Shown in pieces: positions 35,799 to 46,063 of a stretch of DNA of 64,000 nt. The position numbers and the translations under genes were made by a program. The stretch is from CAWABB01 sp963780165. GTDB lineage: Bacteria > Bacteroidota > Ignavibacteria > UBA10030 > UBA6906. Below the pieces are notes generated by a model that worked only from the letters and a program-made list of their open reading frames with translations, was not told where the DNA came from and ran no database searches. How positions within the stretch are numbered: the first letter of the stretch is position 1; each line of letters begins with the position of its first letter. Where the stretch lies: contig CAWABB010000004.1 of NCBI GenBank assembly GCA_963780165.1, positions 409,563 through 473,562 of the forward strand, in the 5' to 3' direction.

Positions 35799-38222
35799 AT
35801 GAACAGACTCCTTCTCGCCCACGTGATGCCTGTGTGCGCCATGGTAGTTGTCGGCTGCGCTCAACCGTACGAGAAGACCGAGCACGGGATAAGGGCGACA
35901 GTGGATTCTCTGACCATAGAGACCCAGTTCTTCAGCCCGTCTCTGGTCAGGGTGCTGAAGAATCCTGGAAGCACGGCCTTCACGAAAGCGAGCCTTTCGG
36001 TCGTTCAGGCCCCTCAGAACGTGGCCGTTGACATCCGGCAGATCGGTGATGACCTGCTCATGACGAGCGAGAGCCTGCGTGTGACGCTGAACCTGAAGAC
36101 CGGGAAGATATCGTACACAGCACCATCGGGCCAGCCGTTGTTCTGCGAGAAAGACTCCGCTGTCGAGTTTACGGACTGCGACGATGCCGGCGTGAGATCC
36201 CTCCGTGTCCGTCAGTCGTTTGTCCTGGACGGTGACGAAGCCATCTACGGTTTGGGACAGCAACAGAGCGGCAAGATGGTGCAACGGAACCAGACCCTCA
36301 CCATGATCCAGGGAAACACCGATGACTATATCCCGTTTTTCCAGTCGGCAAAAGGATACGGGCTGTTCTGGGACAACTATTCGCCCACGCTCTTTGTCGA
36401 CGACTCGACAGGCACCTCATTCACGTCGGACGTAGGCGATTGTGTCGACTACTATTTCATGTACGGGGGCAGCGCTGACGGCGTCATCTCGCAGATGCGC
36501 GGTCTCACGGGGCAAGTCCCAATGTTCCCGCTGTGGACGTACGGCTACTGGCAAAGCCGGGAGCGCTATAAGACTCAGTTTGAACCTGTCAACGTGGTGA
36601 AGAGATACCGTGAGCTGGGCGTCCCACTGGACGGCATTATTCAGGACTGGCAGTACTGGGGGGACAACGTCCACTGGAATGCAATGGAATTCCTGAATCC
36701 CCGATTTCCCGATCCGAAGAGAATGATCGAGGACGTACATGCCCTGAATGCACACATTATCATTTCGGTCTGGGCTTCATTTGGCCCCCAGACCAAACAG
36801 TTTGAGATCATGAATAAGAAGGGATTGATGTTCGATTTCAAAACGTGGCCATTGTCCTCCAAAGATGGGTGGCCGCCCGACCCCGAGTTCCCCTCGGGTG
36901 TGCGTGTGTATGATGCGTACAGCCCGGAGGCGCGTGGGATTTTCTGGGACTTCCTGAATACAGGGATCTTCTCGCTGGGAATGGACGGGTGGTGGCTCGA
37001 CTCGTCAGAGCCTGATCATCTGGCGGTCCAGCCATCCGATTTCGACACCAGGACTTCTCTGGGGTCTTTCCGCAAAGTCCGGAACGCGTTTCCGCTGATG
37101 CACGTCGGCGGCGTGTACGACCATCAGCGGTCGGTGACGTCCGACAAGCGCGTGTTCATCCTCACCCGTTCCGCATTTGCCGGGCAACAACGGTACGGAT
37201 CGAATGTCTGGTCGGGAGACGTTGTCGCGTCATGGAGTGCGCTGCGAAATCAGATTGCTGCCGGGCTGAACTGGTCACTCTGCGGATTGCCGCACTGGAA
37301 CTCCGATATCGGCGGATTCTTCCTCTGGAATTTCCCTGAAGGATTGCGGGACGCACACTACCGCGAGCTCTACGTACGGTGGATGCAGTTCGGCGGGTTC
37401 TGCCCGATGATGCGCTCCCATGGCACTGACGCCCCTCGCGAGATCTACCAATTCGGCAAGAAGGGCGAGAAGATCTACGATGCGATCGAAAAGGCGATCA
37501 CGTTGCGTTACTCATTGTTGCCGTACGTGTATTCGACATCCTGGGATGTCACGGCCCATCAATCCACCATGATGCGCGCTCTCATGATGGACTTTGCCGA
37601 TGATCGAATGACGCTAAACATCAACAACGAATACATGTTTGGCAAGTCGATCCTGGTGTGTCCGGTTACACAACCCATGTATGTTGACACAGTCATGCGC
37701 GGACGTGACACCTCCTGGACTACGAATTTCGGGAACATCAAGACAACTCCGGTCTACCTTCCTGCAGGCACTGCCTGGTACGATTTCTGGACAGGTGAGA
37801 AGCATGCCGGCGGGCAGACTCTCATCATGGGAACCCCGATAGACATCATCCCGCTGCATGTCAGAGCAGGTGCGATACTTCCCATCGGACCCAGGGTGCA
37901 GTATGCCACCGAACAGCGGTGGGACAGGCTTGAACTCCGCGTGTACCCGGGAGCTGATGGAGTGTTCGCGCTCTACGAGGACGAGAACGACAACTACAAT
38001 TATGAAAAGGGTGCCTATTCGACCATCACCTTCACCTGGGATGACGAGAGGAAGACTCTGACAATCGGGGAGAGGAAAGGCCGGTTCACCGGAATGCTTC
38101 AGACGCGCACGTTCAATGTTGTCCTGGTGCGGGAGAAGAAGGGTGTGGGCGTCGATGTTTCCGGAGCGCCCGACAAGGCGATCACATACACCGGAGGCGA
38201 GGTTGTCACCGATTTCAGGTGA
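35799..38222 (+). CDS. GH31 alpha-xylosidase-like lipoprotein
   Basis: Family 31 retaining alpha-glycosidase of 807 aa. The region LDGIIQDWQYWG, the nucleophile Asp401 in GWWLDSSEPD and the acid/base Asp474 in WSGDVVASW are present, along with GLPHWNSDIGGFF. The substrate-binding pattern and the GH95/GH27 neighbours fit alpha-xylosidase on xyloglucan, though alpha-glucosidase cannot be excluded. The N-terminus has a lipoprotein signal (VCAMVVVGC), so it is likely anchored to a membrane in the periplasm. ATG 35799 is spaced correctly from AGGGA; ATG 35790 lies on top of it. No C-terminal sorting domain is present. Confidence 0.88.
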   Translation: MNRLLLAHVMPVCAMVVVGCAQPYEKTEHGIRATVDSLTIETQFFSPSLVRVLKNPGSTAFTKASLSVVQAPQNVAVDIRQIGDDLLMTSESLRVTLNLKTGKISYTAPSGQPLFCEKDSAVEFTDCDDAGVRSLRVRQSFVLDGDEAIYGLGQQQSGKMVQRNQTLTMIQGNTDDYIPFFQSAKGYGLFWDNYSPTLFVDDSTGTSFTSDVGDCVDYYFMYGGSADGVISQMRGLTGQVPMFPLWTYGYWQSRERYKTQFEPVNVVKRYRELGVPLDGIIQDWQYWGDNVHWNAMEFLNPRFPDPKRMIEDVHALNAHIIISVWASFGPQTKQFEIMNKKGLMFDFKTWPLSSKDGWPPDPEFPSGVRVYDAYSPEARGIFWDFLNTGIFSLGMDGWWLDSSEPDHLAVQPSDFDTRTSLGSFRKVRNAFPLMHVGGVYDHQRSVTSDKRVFILTRSAFAGQQRYGSNVWSGDVVASWSALRNQIAAGLNWSLCGLPHWNSDIGGFFLWNFPEGLRDAHYRELYVRWMQFGGFCPMMRSHGTDAPREIYQFGKKGEKIYDAIEKAITLRYSLLPYVYSTSWDVTAHQSTMMRALMMDFADDRMTLNINNEYMFGKSILVCPVTQPMYVDTVMRGRDTSWTTNFGNIKTTPVYLPAGTAWYDFWTGEKHAGGQTLIMGTPIDIIPLHVRAGAILPIGPRVQYATEQRWDRLELRVYPGADGVFALYEDENDNYNYEKGAYSTITFTWDDERKTLTIGERKGRFTGMLQTRTFNVVLVREKKGVGVDVSGAPDKAITYTGGEVVTDFR

Positions 38223-38351
38223 ATCGATCTCTCCGCACGTGCGAATCGAAGGGAATGGACAACGACAGTACACAGGACAGAAGGACCGTCTCACACCCGG
38301 GGATTCCCCACGGGAGGCTGTGCATATTCATACCGCTCGAAAGGCGCTTTC

Positions 38352-39806
38352 ATGAGATCAGGTGACATCGAGAATGGTCGTGACAGGGATGTGTCGCGGA
38401 GGGACTTCATCGGGAAGGTCGGGGCCTCGGCCGCCGGGTTGTTTCTAGTGCCATTTCTGAAACCATCGGGCGTGTTCGCGTACGACCACGTTCTGAATTC
38501 CTACCTCGCGACAGTGGCCATTACGAATACGATGGATACTCCGGCGGACAGTTACGTGTATGATGATCCGGTGGGTGGAGTACGGCAGAAGGTTCAATAT
38601 CTCTTCGGCCTTCTGAATCAGAGCGGGGAGCTCTCGTCGCTCTTTGCCAGGGGCAAGAAGGTTGTGGTGAAGATAAACCTTACGGGAGGGTCGGGCTCTG
38701 CAGGAAATCCGGCACTGCAGGGCGTTCCGATTCAGGAAGCCATGTGGTCACATCCCGCGGTTGTCCGGGCGGTCGTGGAATCGATCATTGATGCAGGGGT
38801 GAATGCGGCGGACATCACGATTGCGGAGAGTCTTGGAAGCGGCGATTCGTTCACCAATGCCCCATTTCAGGGGTATGTGGACATTCAAACGGCATTCGGC
38901 TGCAACCTGGTGGATCTCAGCAAGGGGACGTTTGTCGACGTCTCGACCGGCACCGGTTACTTCAACTACGCATCGCTGACGATGAACCAGGTCCTGAAGG
39001 ACACCGATGTGTACGTCTCGGTGCCAAAGCTCAAGCACCACGCGGAGGCGGGTTTCACAGGCTCTCTCAAGAATCAGGTTGGGTCGGTCCCGCAGGCACT
39101 CTATGAGACGGCCGGCATCCGCTACCGCCGGCAGGCGCTTCACAGCCCGACCAATGGTTCGTCGGCGGTGTTCCTGCCGAGATCGGTCTGCGACCTCAAT
39201 GCGGCGCGGCCAGTCCATTTTGCAGTGGTGGACGGAATCAGAAACGCCACTGGCGGAGAGGGTGTCTGGAACCCGTCATTCGCGCCCTCCCGGAGCCATG
39301 TGTTGCTCGCCGGTCTTGACCCGGTCGCGACCGACAGTGTCGGTGCGACGCTGGTGGGGTTGGATTGCCAGGCCAGCAAACTGGCGTTGCCCGCGCGGAG
39401 CAGTTACGGCGACACGGAATGCGATAACCACCTCGATCTCCTCAACACGAGGGGGGTGGGGACAAACCAGCTGTCGCAGATTCAGATCGTCGGCGACGGT
39501 TCGCTCGTCTCCGTTCGGCCGGACGCAGGAGTGGGGCAGCCTGTGGAGTTCCGGCTGTGCGCGAACTATCCCAACCCGTTCAATCCTTCAACCATGATCG
39601 TATTCTATATGCCGCACAATGAACGTATGACGCTCACCGTCCATGACATCACGGGCCGGGCAATCGAGACCCTCGTCGAGGGGGATGTGCCGGCGGGAGA
39701 GCACCGGCTGCAATGGAGTGCCGAAGGTCTCGCGAGCGGGGTCTATCTGTGCCGAATGACGACGAAGAATTCCTCCTCAACCATCAAGTTGTTGTATCAG
39801 AAGTAG
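38352..39806 (+). CDS. DUF362 protein with Tat signal and T9SS sorting domain
   Basis: Exported protein of 484 aa. The N-terminus has a twin-arginine signal, SRRDFIGK at residues 15-22, followed by a hydrophobic stretch (ASAAGLFLVPFL). The body is a DUF362 domain (VVVKINLTGGSG, VRAVVESIIDAGVNAADITI, VSVPKLKHHAEAGFTGSLKN, LLAGLDPVATDSVGATLVG). The last 85 or so residues are a T9SS sorting domain (CANYPNPFNPSTMIVFYM ... GLASGVYLCRMTT). DUF362 proteins often go with iron-sulfur clusters, but the four-cysteine ferredoxin motif is absent here. Tat export means the protein folds, perhaps around a cofactor, before the outer-membrane step. The function is unknown. Confidence 0.8.
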   Translation: MRSGDIENGRDRDVSRRDFIGKVGASAAGLFLVPFLKPSGVFAYDHVLNSYLATVAITNTMDTPADSYVYDDPVGGVRQKVQYLFGLLNQSGELSSLFARGKKVVVKINLTGGSGSAGNPALQGVPIQEAMWSHPAVVRAVVESIIDAGVNAADITIAESLGSGDSFTNAPFQGYVDIQTAFGCNLVDLSKGTFVDVSTGTGYFNYASLTMNQVLKDTDVYVSVPKLKHHAEAGFTGSLKNQVGSVPQALYETAGIRYRRQALHSPTNGSSAVFLPRSVCDLNAARPVHFAVVDGIRNATGGEGVWNPSFAPSRSHVLLAGLDPVATDSVGATLVGLDCQASKLALPARSSYGDTECDNHLDLLNTRGVGTNQLSQIQIVGDGSLVSVRPDAGVGQPVEFRLCANYPNPFNPSTMIVFYMPHNERMTLTVHDITGRAIETLVEGDVPAGEHRLQWSAEGLASGVYLCRMTTKNSSSTIKLLYQK

Positions 39807-39912
39807 GTGACTTCTGGCCGCCCAGAACGGCGTTTCGTGGTTCGTTTCAAGTCCGCGGTCTTTTCACGAACCGGAGGGCATCCGATCCCTCGCATTTTTC
39901 AGGAGCAAACTA

Positions 39913-41478
39913 ATGACCAGACAATGCATGTTGATCGTCGTCCTGGTTCTGTGCCTTCGACAGATCCTGCCCGCACAGTCGGGGACCAATACGCTTGTGG
40001 TGCACGCCGATGCCGCGAAGGACACCATCAGCAGATACATCTACGGGCAATTTGCGGAACACCTCGGACGCTGCATCTACGGGGGTATCTGGGTCGGAGA
40101 GAACAGCCCGATTCCCAATACACGGGGCATACGCAACGATATCGTTGCCGCTCTGAGGGCGATAAAAGTCTCCTGCATCCGCTGGCCCGGAGGATGCTTT
40201 GCCGACGAGTATCACTGGAGGGACGGCATCGGTCCGCGTGCCGATCGCCCCAAGATGGTGAACACGAACTGGGGAGGCGTCACGGAAGACAACAGTTTCG
40301 GGACGCATGAATTCATGGACCTGTGTGAACAGGTGGGGTGCGAGCCTGTCATTTGCGGAAACATCGGGAGCGGCACCGTGAAGGAAATGTCGGACTGGGT
40401 CCAGTACCTTACCTCCGACGGCGACAATCCCATGACCGCGCTTCGCAGGAAGAACGGCCGGGAGAAGCCCTGGAAGGTGAAATTCTGGTGCGTGGGGAAC
40501 GAGACATGGGGATGCGGCGGCATCATGTCGGCCGATCACTATGCCAATGAACTGGCGCGATACTCCTTTTTCTTGAAGAACTACGGCGGGAATTCGCTCT
40601 ACAAGATCTCTTCCGGAGGACTCGAGCAGGACTACAGCTGGACCGAAACCATCATGAAGAAATGGAAGGGCACGGACGGATGGCTTCAGGGATATCTGGG
40701 CGGGTACTCTCTGCACTACTATACGGTGCCCGATTGGACCAAGAAAGGTTCCGCGACGGAGTTTGGCGAAAAGGAATGGTTCGCCACCCTGTCACGAACC
40801 TTGCGGATGGATGAGCTCATCGCAGGGCATTCAGCGGTTATGGACAAGTATGATGAGCAGAAGAGAATCGGCCTCGTCGTCGATGAATGGGGAAACTGGT
40901 TCGACGTTGAGCCGGGGACGAATCCAGGCTTTCTCTACCAGCAAAACACCCTCCGTGATGCCATGGTGGCTGCGGTGAACCTGAACATCTTTCACAAGTA
41001 CTGTGCCCGCGTGAAGATGACCAACATCGCTCAAATGGTAAATGTCCTGCAGGCGGTGATCCTTACCAGGGACAGGGACATGGTGCTGACTCCGACATAC
41101 TATGTCTTCAAGATGTATTCGGTGCATCAGGGCGCCGCCATGCTCCCGGTGGAGTTGCAGAGCGAAGCATACACCGACTCGGCGGGGTCGATACCCGCGC
41201 TGAGCGCATCCGCATCGAGGGACAGTGAAGGGAGAATCCATATTTCGGCCGCAAACCTCCACCCCTCGAAGGCGCAGAGCCTGCGCTGCGAACTGAAGGG
41301 GAGAACCGGCGCCCGGGTGACCGGCGAGATCATCACGGCGGCGGCGATGAACGCGTACAACGATTTCGGCAAGCCGGAAGCGGTGAATATCCGTCCGTTC
41401 ACTGGCGCAGAACTGCGAAACGGGGTTCTCGTCGTGTCGCTCCCCGCTAAATCCGTCGTGACGCTTGAGGTGAAGTGA
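39913..41478 (+). CDS. GH51 alpha-L-arabinofuranosidase, exported (copy 1)
   Basis: Family 51 retaining arabinofuranosidase of 521 aa. The signal peptide ends ILPAQS. The fold begins with the family's ISRYIYGQFAEHLGRCIYGGIW and CIRWPGGCFADEYHW, the acid/base is Glu197 in VGNETWG, and the nucleophile is Glu325 in VVDEWGNW. The C-terminal beta-domain ends LPAKSVVTLEVK. It removes arabinose from arabinoxylan or arabinan in the periplasm. A second, more distant GH51 lies at 53728, and GH127/146 at 58822 handles beta-linked arabinose, so the locus can strip both anomers. It is separated from the DUF362 gene by about 105 bases. Confidence 0.95.
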   Translation: MTRQCMLIVVLVLCLRQILPAQSGTNTLVVHADAAKDTISRYIYGQFAEHLGRCIYGGIWVGENSPIPNTRGIRNDIVAALRAIKVSCIRWPGGCFADEYHWRDGIGPRADRPKMVNTNWGGVTEDNSFGTHEFMDLCEQVGCEPVICGNIGSGTVKEMSDWVQYLTSDGDNPMTALRRKNGREKPWKVKFWCVGNETWGCGGIMSADHYANELARYSFFLKNYGGNSLYKISSGGLEQDYSWTETIMKKWKGTDGWLQGYLGGYSLHYYTVPDWTKKGSATEFGEKEWFATLSRTLRMDELIAGHSAVMDKYDEQKRIGLVVDEWGNWFDVEPGTNPGFLYQQNTLRDAMVAAVNLNIFHKYCARVKMTNIAQMVNVLQAVILTRDRDMVLTPTYYVFKMYSVHQGAAMLPVELQSEAYTDSAGSIPALSASASRDSEGRIHISAANLHPSKAQSLRCELKGRTGARVTGEIITAAAMNAYNDFGKPEAVNIRPFTGAELRNGVLVVSLPAKSVVTLEVK

Positions 41479-41593
41479 CCCGGCGATGAGGGCGAGAGCC
41501 ACTTCGTGGGGAGGACCATCCGGGCGCATCGGGCGTCCCGGAGCATCGCGCCCGCGTCATTCCTTTCGGCCTCCAGGGAGCACAGGATCGATC

Positions 41594-43402
41594 ATGAAGA
41601 CGTGCCTCGTCTTTGGACTGCTGCTCTGTGTCCCGGCGCGTCTTCACGCCCAGACGCATGAGAGCTGGGCATCGACGCCGCCCATGGGATGGAACAGCTG
41701 GGATTGCTTCGGGCCGACAGTCACCGAACAGGAGGTCAGGGCAAATGCGGACTACATGGCGGCGCATCTGAAGGCGGCCGGATGGCAGTATATCGTGGTT
41801 GACATACGCTGGTATGTGGAGAACGACAAGGCGCGTGGCTATAACGAGAAGGACCCTGTCATGAGCATTGATGAGTATGGCAGGCTCATTCCAGCAGTCA
41901 ACCGATTCCCTTCCTCCGCGGGGGGCAAGGGGTTCGAGCCGCTCGCCGATTATGTGCATCGCCTGGGATTGAATTTTGGCATTCACATCATGCGTGGCGT
42001 CCCGAAGCTGGCGGTTGAACGACATACGCCGGTTCTCGGGACCAATCGGACTGCTGGAGACATCTCCAGCGCGATGAACACATGCGTCTGGCTGCATGAT
42101 ATGTACACGGTGGATGCGAGCAAGGCCGGCGCACAGGAGTACTACAATTCCCTCTTCGAACTGTACGCGTCGTGGGGAGTTGATTTTGTGAAAGTGGACG
42201 ATATCTCCTCGCCATATCATGGCGACGAAATTGCCATGATACGCAAGTCGATCGATCGCTGCGGACGGCCCATCGTCCTGAGCCTGTCACCGGGCCCGAC
42301 GCCGCTGGGCGAGGCCGCGCATGTCAGCTCCAACGCCAACATGTGGCGCATCACCGGGGATTTCTGGGATACTTGGACGCAACTGGAAGAGCATTTCTCC
42401 CTATTCAAGCAATGGGTTCCGCATATGCGGCCTGGCCATTGGCCCGACGGTGATATGCTGCCGCTGGGGAAGATCGGCATACGTGCGGAACAGGGAGATC
42501 CGAGGATGACCACCTTCACGGAGGATGAGCAGAAGACGCTGATGTCGCTCTTCGTCATGTGCCGCTCGCCGCTCATGTTCGGCGGCAATCTTCCCGACAA
42601 TGATCAGTTCACATTGGATCTGATTACGAACAGAGAAGTGCTCGCCGTTCACCGGCGAAGCAGGGAGAACAGACTGCTCTTTGATGACGGAGAACGGCTG
42701 GCATGGATCGCCGATGACGCGGAGTCCAGCGACAAGTACGTGGCCGCTTTTTATGTCGACCGAAAACCGATTGCTGTGGAGAAGGCACAGTGGAACAGCA
42801 GGCTTCTCACGTACAGAACCGGAGAACAGAGTGACACAGTCCGGGTGAGCATTGGAGGAGCGAACAAGCTGTATCTGGTCGTCACACCCGGTGAAGACAA
42901 CAAAGAATGGGATCACGCCGACTGGATTGAGCCAAGGCTTACCGGGAATGGAGATACCCTGCATCTTGCCGGCACGAAATGGGTGGGCGCGACTTCGGGA
43001 TGGAGCACCGCAAAAGCCAATCAGAGTGTCGGGGGAAATGCGCTGATTGTCGACGACAGAGTGTATTCTGAAGGAATCGGCACACACGCCACATCGATCA
43101 TCGAATTCAACGTGCCTGAAGGGTACGACACATTTTCTTCGATGGTGGGGCTCGACAAGGAATGTGTCACCCACACCGAAGGCGCAACGGTCAGATTCCA
43201 CGTCTTTACCCAACACCCAACCGGCACACCCCCGGAAGTTGCAGTCACCATTTCCCTGAAACCAGAGCAGCTTGGTGTGAAAGGCAGCTGGACCGCTCGC
43301 GATCTCTGGGAGAGGAAGGACCTGGGACCGGTAGGGAGCGGGTTATCCGTGAGGGTGAGGAACCATGGTGCCTCACTGCTGAGGATCCGGGAACGCCAAT
43401 AA
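41594..43402 (+). CDS. GH27 alpha-galactosidase with C-terminal NPCBM-like domain, exported
   Basis: Family 27 enzyme of 602 aa with signal peptide (MKTCLVFGLLLCVPARLHAQ). The barrel starts TPPMGWNSWDCFGP, and the catalytic strand reads VDFVKVDDIS with nucleophile Asp202; classical GH27 enzymes have KYDxC here, so this belongs to a diverged subgroup. The second acid is expected in RITGDFWDTW. The C-terminal 150 or so residues (YLVVTPGEDNKEWDHADWIEP ... IVDDRVYSEGIGTHATSIIEF) form an NPCBM/PA14-like carbohydrate-binding domain. Substrates would be alpha-galactose on galactomannan or xyloglucan, or another alpha-linked sugar such as beta-L-arabinopyranose. ATG 41594 begins the signal peptide; the upstream in-frame extension is arginine-rich and unlikely. 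Confidence 0.85.
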   Translation: MKTCLVFGLLLCVPARLHAQTHESWASTPPMGWNSWDCFGPTVTEQEVRANADYMAAHLKAAGWQYIVVDIRWYVENDKARGYNEKDPVMSIDEYGRLIPAVNRFPSSAGGKGFEPLADYVHRLGLNFGIHIMRGVPKLAVERHTPVLGTNRTAGDISSAMNTCVWLHDMYTVDASKAGAQEYYNSLFELYASWGVDFVKVDDISSPYHGDEIAMIRKSIDRCGRPIVLSLSPGPTPLGEAAHVSSNANMWRITGDFWDTWTQLEEHFSLFKQWVPHMRPGHWPDGDMLPLGKIGIRAEQGDPRMTTFTEDEQKTLMSLFVMCRSPLMFGGNLPDNDQFTLDLITNREVLAVHRRSRENRLLFDDGERLAWIADDAESSDKYVAAFYVDRKPIAVEKAQWNSRLLTYRTGEQSDTVRVSIGGANKLYLVVTPGEDNKEWDHADWIEPRLTGNGDTLHLAGTKWVGATSGWSTAKANQSVGGNALIVDDRVYSEGIGTHATSIIEFNVPEGYDTFSSMVGLDKECVTHTEGATVRFHVFTQHPTGTPPEVAVTISLKPEQLGVKGSWTARDLWERKDLGPVGSGLSVRVRNHGASLLRIRERQ

Positions 43403-43464
43403 ACGCATCCATGCGTAACGATGACACGACCATCCGGGAATAACCTTTTCGAAATGGCCCGAAC

Positions 43465-46053
43465 ATGAAAAAGAACATACTTCTCGCCCTATGCATGCTG
43501 TTGCCGACGTCTCTGTGGGGGCAAGTGCCGTACCAGGACCACAGGTTAAGCTCCGAAGAACGAGCGAAGGACCTGATCTCCCGGCTCACACTTGATGAAA
43601 AGGCGTTGTTGATGCTCGATGAATCGCCTGCCATCACGCGTCTCGGCATCAAGAAGTTCAACTGGTGGAGCGAGGCGCTTCATGGCCTTGCCAATACCGA
43701 CAGCGTTACGGTATTCCCGGAGCCGATCGGGATGGCGGCCTCGTTTGACGATGCGCTGGTGTCCCGGATCTTCAACGCGACTTCGGACGAAACACGCGCC
43801 AAGTACAACGAAGCCCGGCGAAGAGGACTGGAGAACAGACGTTTCTTGAGCCTGTCGGTGTGGACCCCGAACGTGAACATCTTCCGCGACCCACGCTGGG
43901 GGAGAGGCCAGGAAACGTACGGGGAGGATCCCTATCTGACATCACGCATGGGGGTTGCTGTCGTGAAGGGACTCCAGGGTCCCACCGATGCAAAATACCG
44001 GAAGCTGTTGGCCTGCGGCAAACACTATGCGGTCCATTCGGGCCCGGAATGGAGTCGCCATACGCTCAACCTGAACAATGTCGATCTGCGTGATCTGTAT
44101 GAAACCTACCTTCCTGCGTTCAAAGCGCTCGTCAAAGACGCCGACGTCCGCGAAATCATGTGTGCCTACCAGCGCCTCGACGATGAGCCCTGTTGTGGAA
44201 GCACCCGCTTGCTGCAGACCATTCTCCGCGACCAGTGGGGCTTCAAATACCTGGTCGTCTCCGATTGTGGCGCAATATCCGACTTCTATCGCGGCCATAA
44301 CGTCTCGTCGGATCCGGTCCATGCAGCCGCGAAGGGAGTCCTGGCAGGGACCGATGTCGAATGCGGATATGACTATCCGTTCAAGCAGCTGCCAGTTGCC
44401 GTGGCCAGGGGTCTCATCACCGAAACGGAGATAGACAAGCACCTATTGCGTGTCTTGATTGGTCGCTTTGATCTGGGAGAGATGGATGATGATGCACTGG
44501 TCCCCTGGGCGACAATACCCATGTCCGTGGTCAATTCCGATGCACACAAGAAACTGGCCCTGGAGATGGCCCGCGAGACAATGACGCTTCTGCAAAACAA
44601 AGGCACGATCCTGCCTCTCTCCAGGTCGCTGAAAAGGATTGCCGTCATAGGACCGAACGCTGACGACATCCCTCTTATGTGGGGGAACTACAATGGCACC
44701 CCCTTCAATACCATCACCATTCTGGATGGCATCAGAACCAAGCTCCCTTCTACGACAATCGTATATGACAAAGGGTGTAACCTGGCCGAGAACATGATCA
44801 CCGTGAGCGCGATGGGTGAATGTGCTTTCGAAGGGAAGGCCGGCATCAAAGCTACATACTGGAACAACCGTGATCTCAAAGGCGACATCGCGGCCACGGA
44901 ACAGATCGTGCACCCGATCAGACTGACCACGTTCGGGCAACACGAATTCAGCAAGGGTGTTCATCTTGAGGATTTTTCCGGCACATTTGTAACTGTCTAC
45001 CGGCCCTCGCAGTCAGGCGAAATCGCGTTCAAGCTTGAAGCCTGCGGGTCATTTGTGCTGAAGGTCAATGGTGATACGCTATCGCGAATCTGGATGTGGA
45101 GGCCGCTTCCCAAGCGCGTTCTACTCAAGGTGGAGAAGGGGAAAGAGTACAGGATCGAAGCCCATTTCCGGCAGGTGCAAAACTGGACGGCCAGTCTGAG
45201 CATCGATTTCGGCAAGGAGGTGCCGGTAAAGTACGACGACCTGATCGAGAAGCTGGATGGCTTTGACGCAGTCATTTTTGCTGGAGGTATTTCTGCGCAA
45301 TTGGAGGGGGAGGAAATGCCCATCGAGCTGCCCGGCTTTAAGGGGGGCGACCGGACCGATATTGAGCTCCCGGAGGTGCAGCGCAATTGCCTCAAAGCAC
45401 TCAAGCAAGCCGGGAAGAAGATCGTCTTCATCAATTGCTCGGGTTCTGCCATCGGGCTGCTGCCGGAGACGGAGAGCTGCGATGCGATCCTTCAGGCCTG
45501 GTATGCCGGAGAATCCGGCGGCCGGGCAATCGCCGACGTGATCTTCGGGGACTATACACCGTCCGGGAAACTCCCCATCACGTTCTACAAGAGCACGCAA
45601 GCGTTGCCCGATTTTGAGAATTACTCCATGAAAGGGCGCACATACCGTTTCATGTCGGATCCGCTTTTCCCCTTTGGTTTCGGATTGAGCTATACGACCT
45701 TCTCGATTGGCGGCGCTACGCTCAGCAAGACCGCGATAAAGAAAGACGAGGGCGTTCAACTTACAGTACCTGTGACAAACACGGGCAAGCGCGACGGCAC
45801 GGAAATCGTTCAGGTATATGTGCGAAAGGTCAACGACACGGATGGGCCGTTGAAAACCTTGCGGGGCTTTCAACGGGTGAGCGTTCCCGCCGGCGAGACC
45901 GGCCAGGCAAGGATCGACCTCCCTCCATCCGCATTCGAGTTCTTTGACCGGGCGAGCGGCACAATGGCGGTCACTGCGGGAGAATACGAAATGTGGTATG
46001 GGAACAGTTCCGACACAAGAGACTTGAAGCAGACTAGGATCATGGTCCAATAG
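43465..46053 (+). CDS. GH3 beta-xylosidase/glucosidase with PA14-like insert, exported
   Basis: Family 3 enzyme of 862 aa with signal peptide (MKKNILLALCMLLPTSLWGQ). The N-terminal barrel opens with RAKDLISRLTLDEKALLML and NWWSEALHGLA, typical of the xylan beta-xylosidase subgroup, and has the nucleophile Asp267 in VVSDCGAI. The alpha/beta domain is interrupted at about residues 445-590 by a PA14-like module (IKATYWNNRDLKGD ... IEAHFRQVQNWTASLSIDF). A fibronectin-like C-terminus follows LFPFGFGLSYTTF. It is exported without T9SS signal, so probably periplasmic, complementing the cytoplasmic GH3 at 12940. It is only distantly similar to that enzyme. Confidence 0.92.
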   Translation: MKKNILLALCMLLPTSLWGQVPYQDHRLSSEERAKDLISRLTLDEKALLMLDESPAITRLGIKKFNWWSEALHGLANTDSVTVFPEPIGMAASFDDALVSRIFNATSDETRAKYNEARRRGLENRRFLSLSVWTPNVNIFRDPRWGRGQETYGEDPYLTSRMGVAVVKGLQGPTDAKYRKLLACGKHYAVHSGPEWSRHTLNLNNVDLRDLYETYLPAFKALVKDADVREIMCAYQRLDDEPCCGSTRLLQTILRDQWGFKYLVVSDCGAISDFYRGHNVSSDPVHAAAKGVLAGTDVECGYDYPFKQLPVAVARGLITETEIDKHLLRVLIGRFDLGEMDDDALVPWATIPMSVVNSDAHKKLALEMARETMTLLQNKGTILPLSRSLKRIAVIGPNADDIPLMWGNYNGTPFNTITILDGIRTKLPSTTIVYDKGCNLAENMITVSAMGECAFEGKAGIKATYWNNRDLKGDIAATEQIVHPIRLTTFGQHEFSKGVHLEDFSGTFVTVYRPSQSGEIAFKLEACGSFVLKVNGDTLSRIWMWRPLPKRVLLKVEKGKEYRIEAHFRQVQNWTASLSIDFGKEVPVKYDDLIEKLDGFDAVIFAGGISAQLEGEEMPIELPGFKGGDRTDIELPEVQRNCLKALKQAGKKIVFINCSGSAIGLLPETESCDAILQAWYAGESGGRAIADVIFGDYTPSGKLPITFYKSTQALPDFENYSMKGRTYRFMSDPLFPFGFGLSYTTFSIGGATLSKTAIKKDEGVQLTVPVTNTGKRDGTEIVQVYVRKVNDTDGPLKTLRGFQRVSVPAGETGQARIDLPPSAFEFFDRASGTMAVTAGEYEMWYGNSSDTRDLKQTRIMVQ

Positions 46054-46063
46054 GATCCACTTC

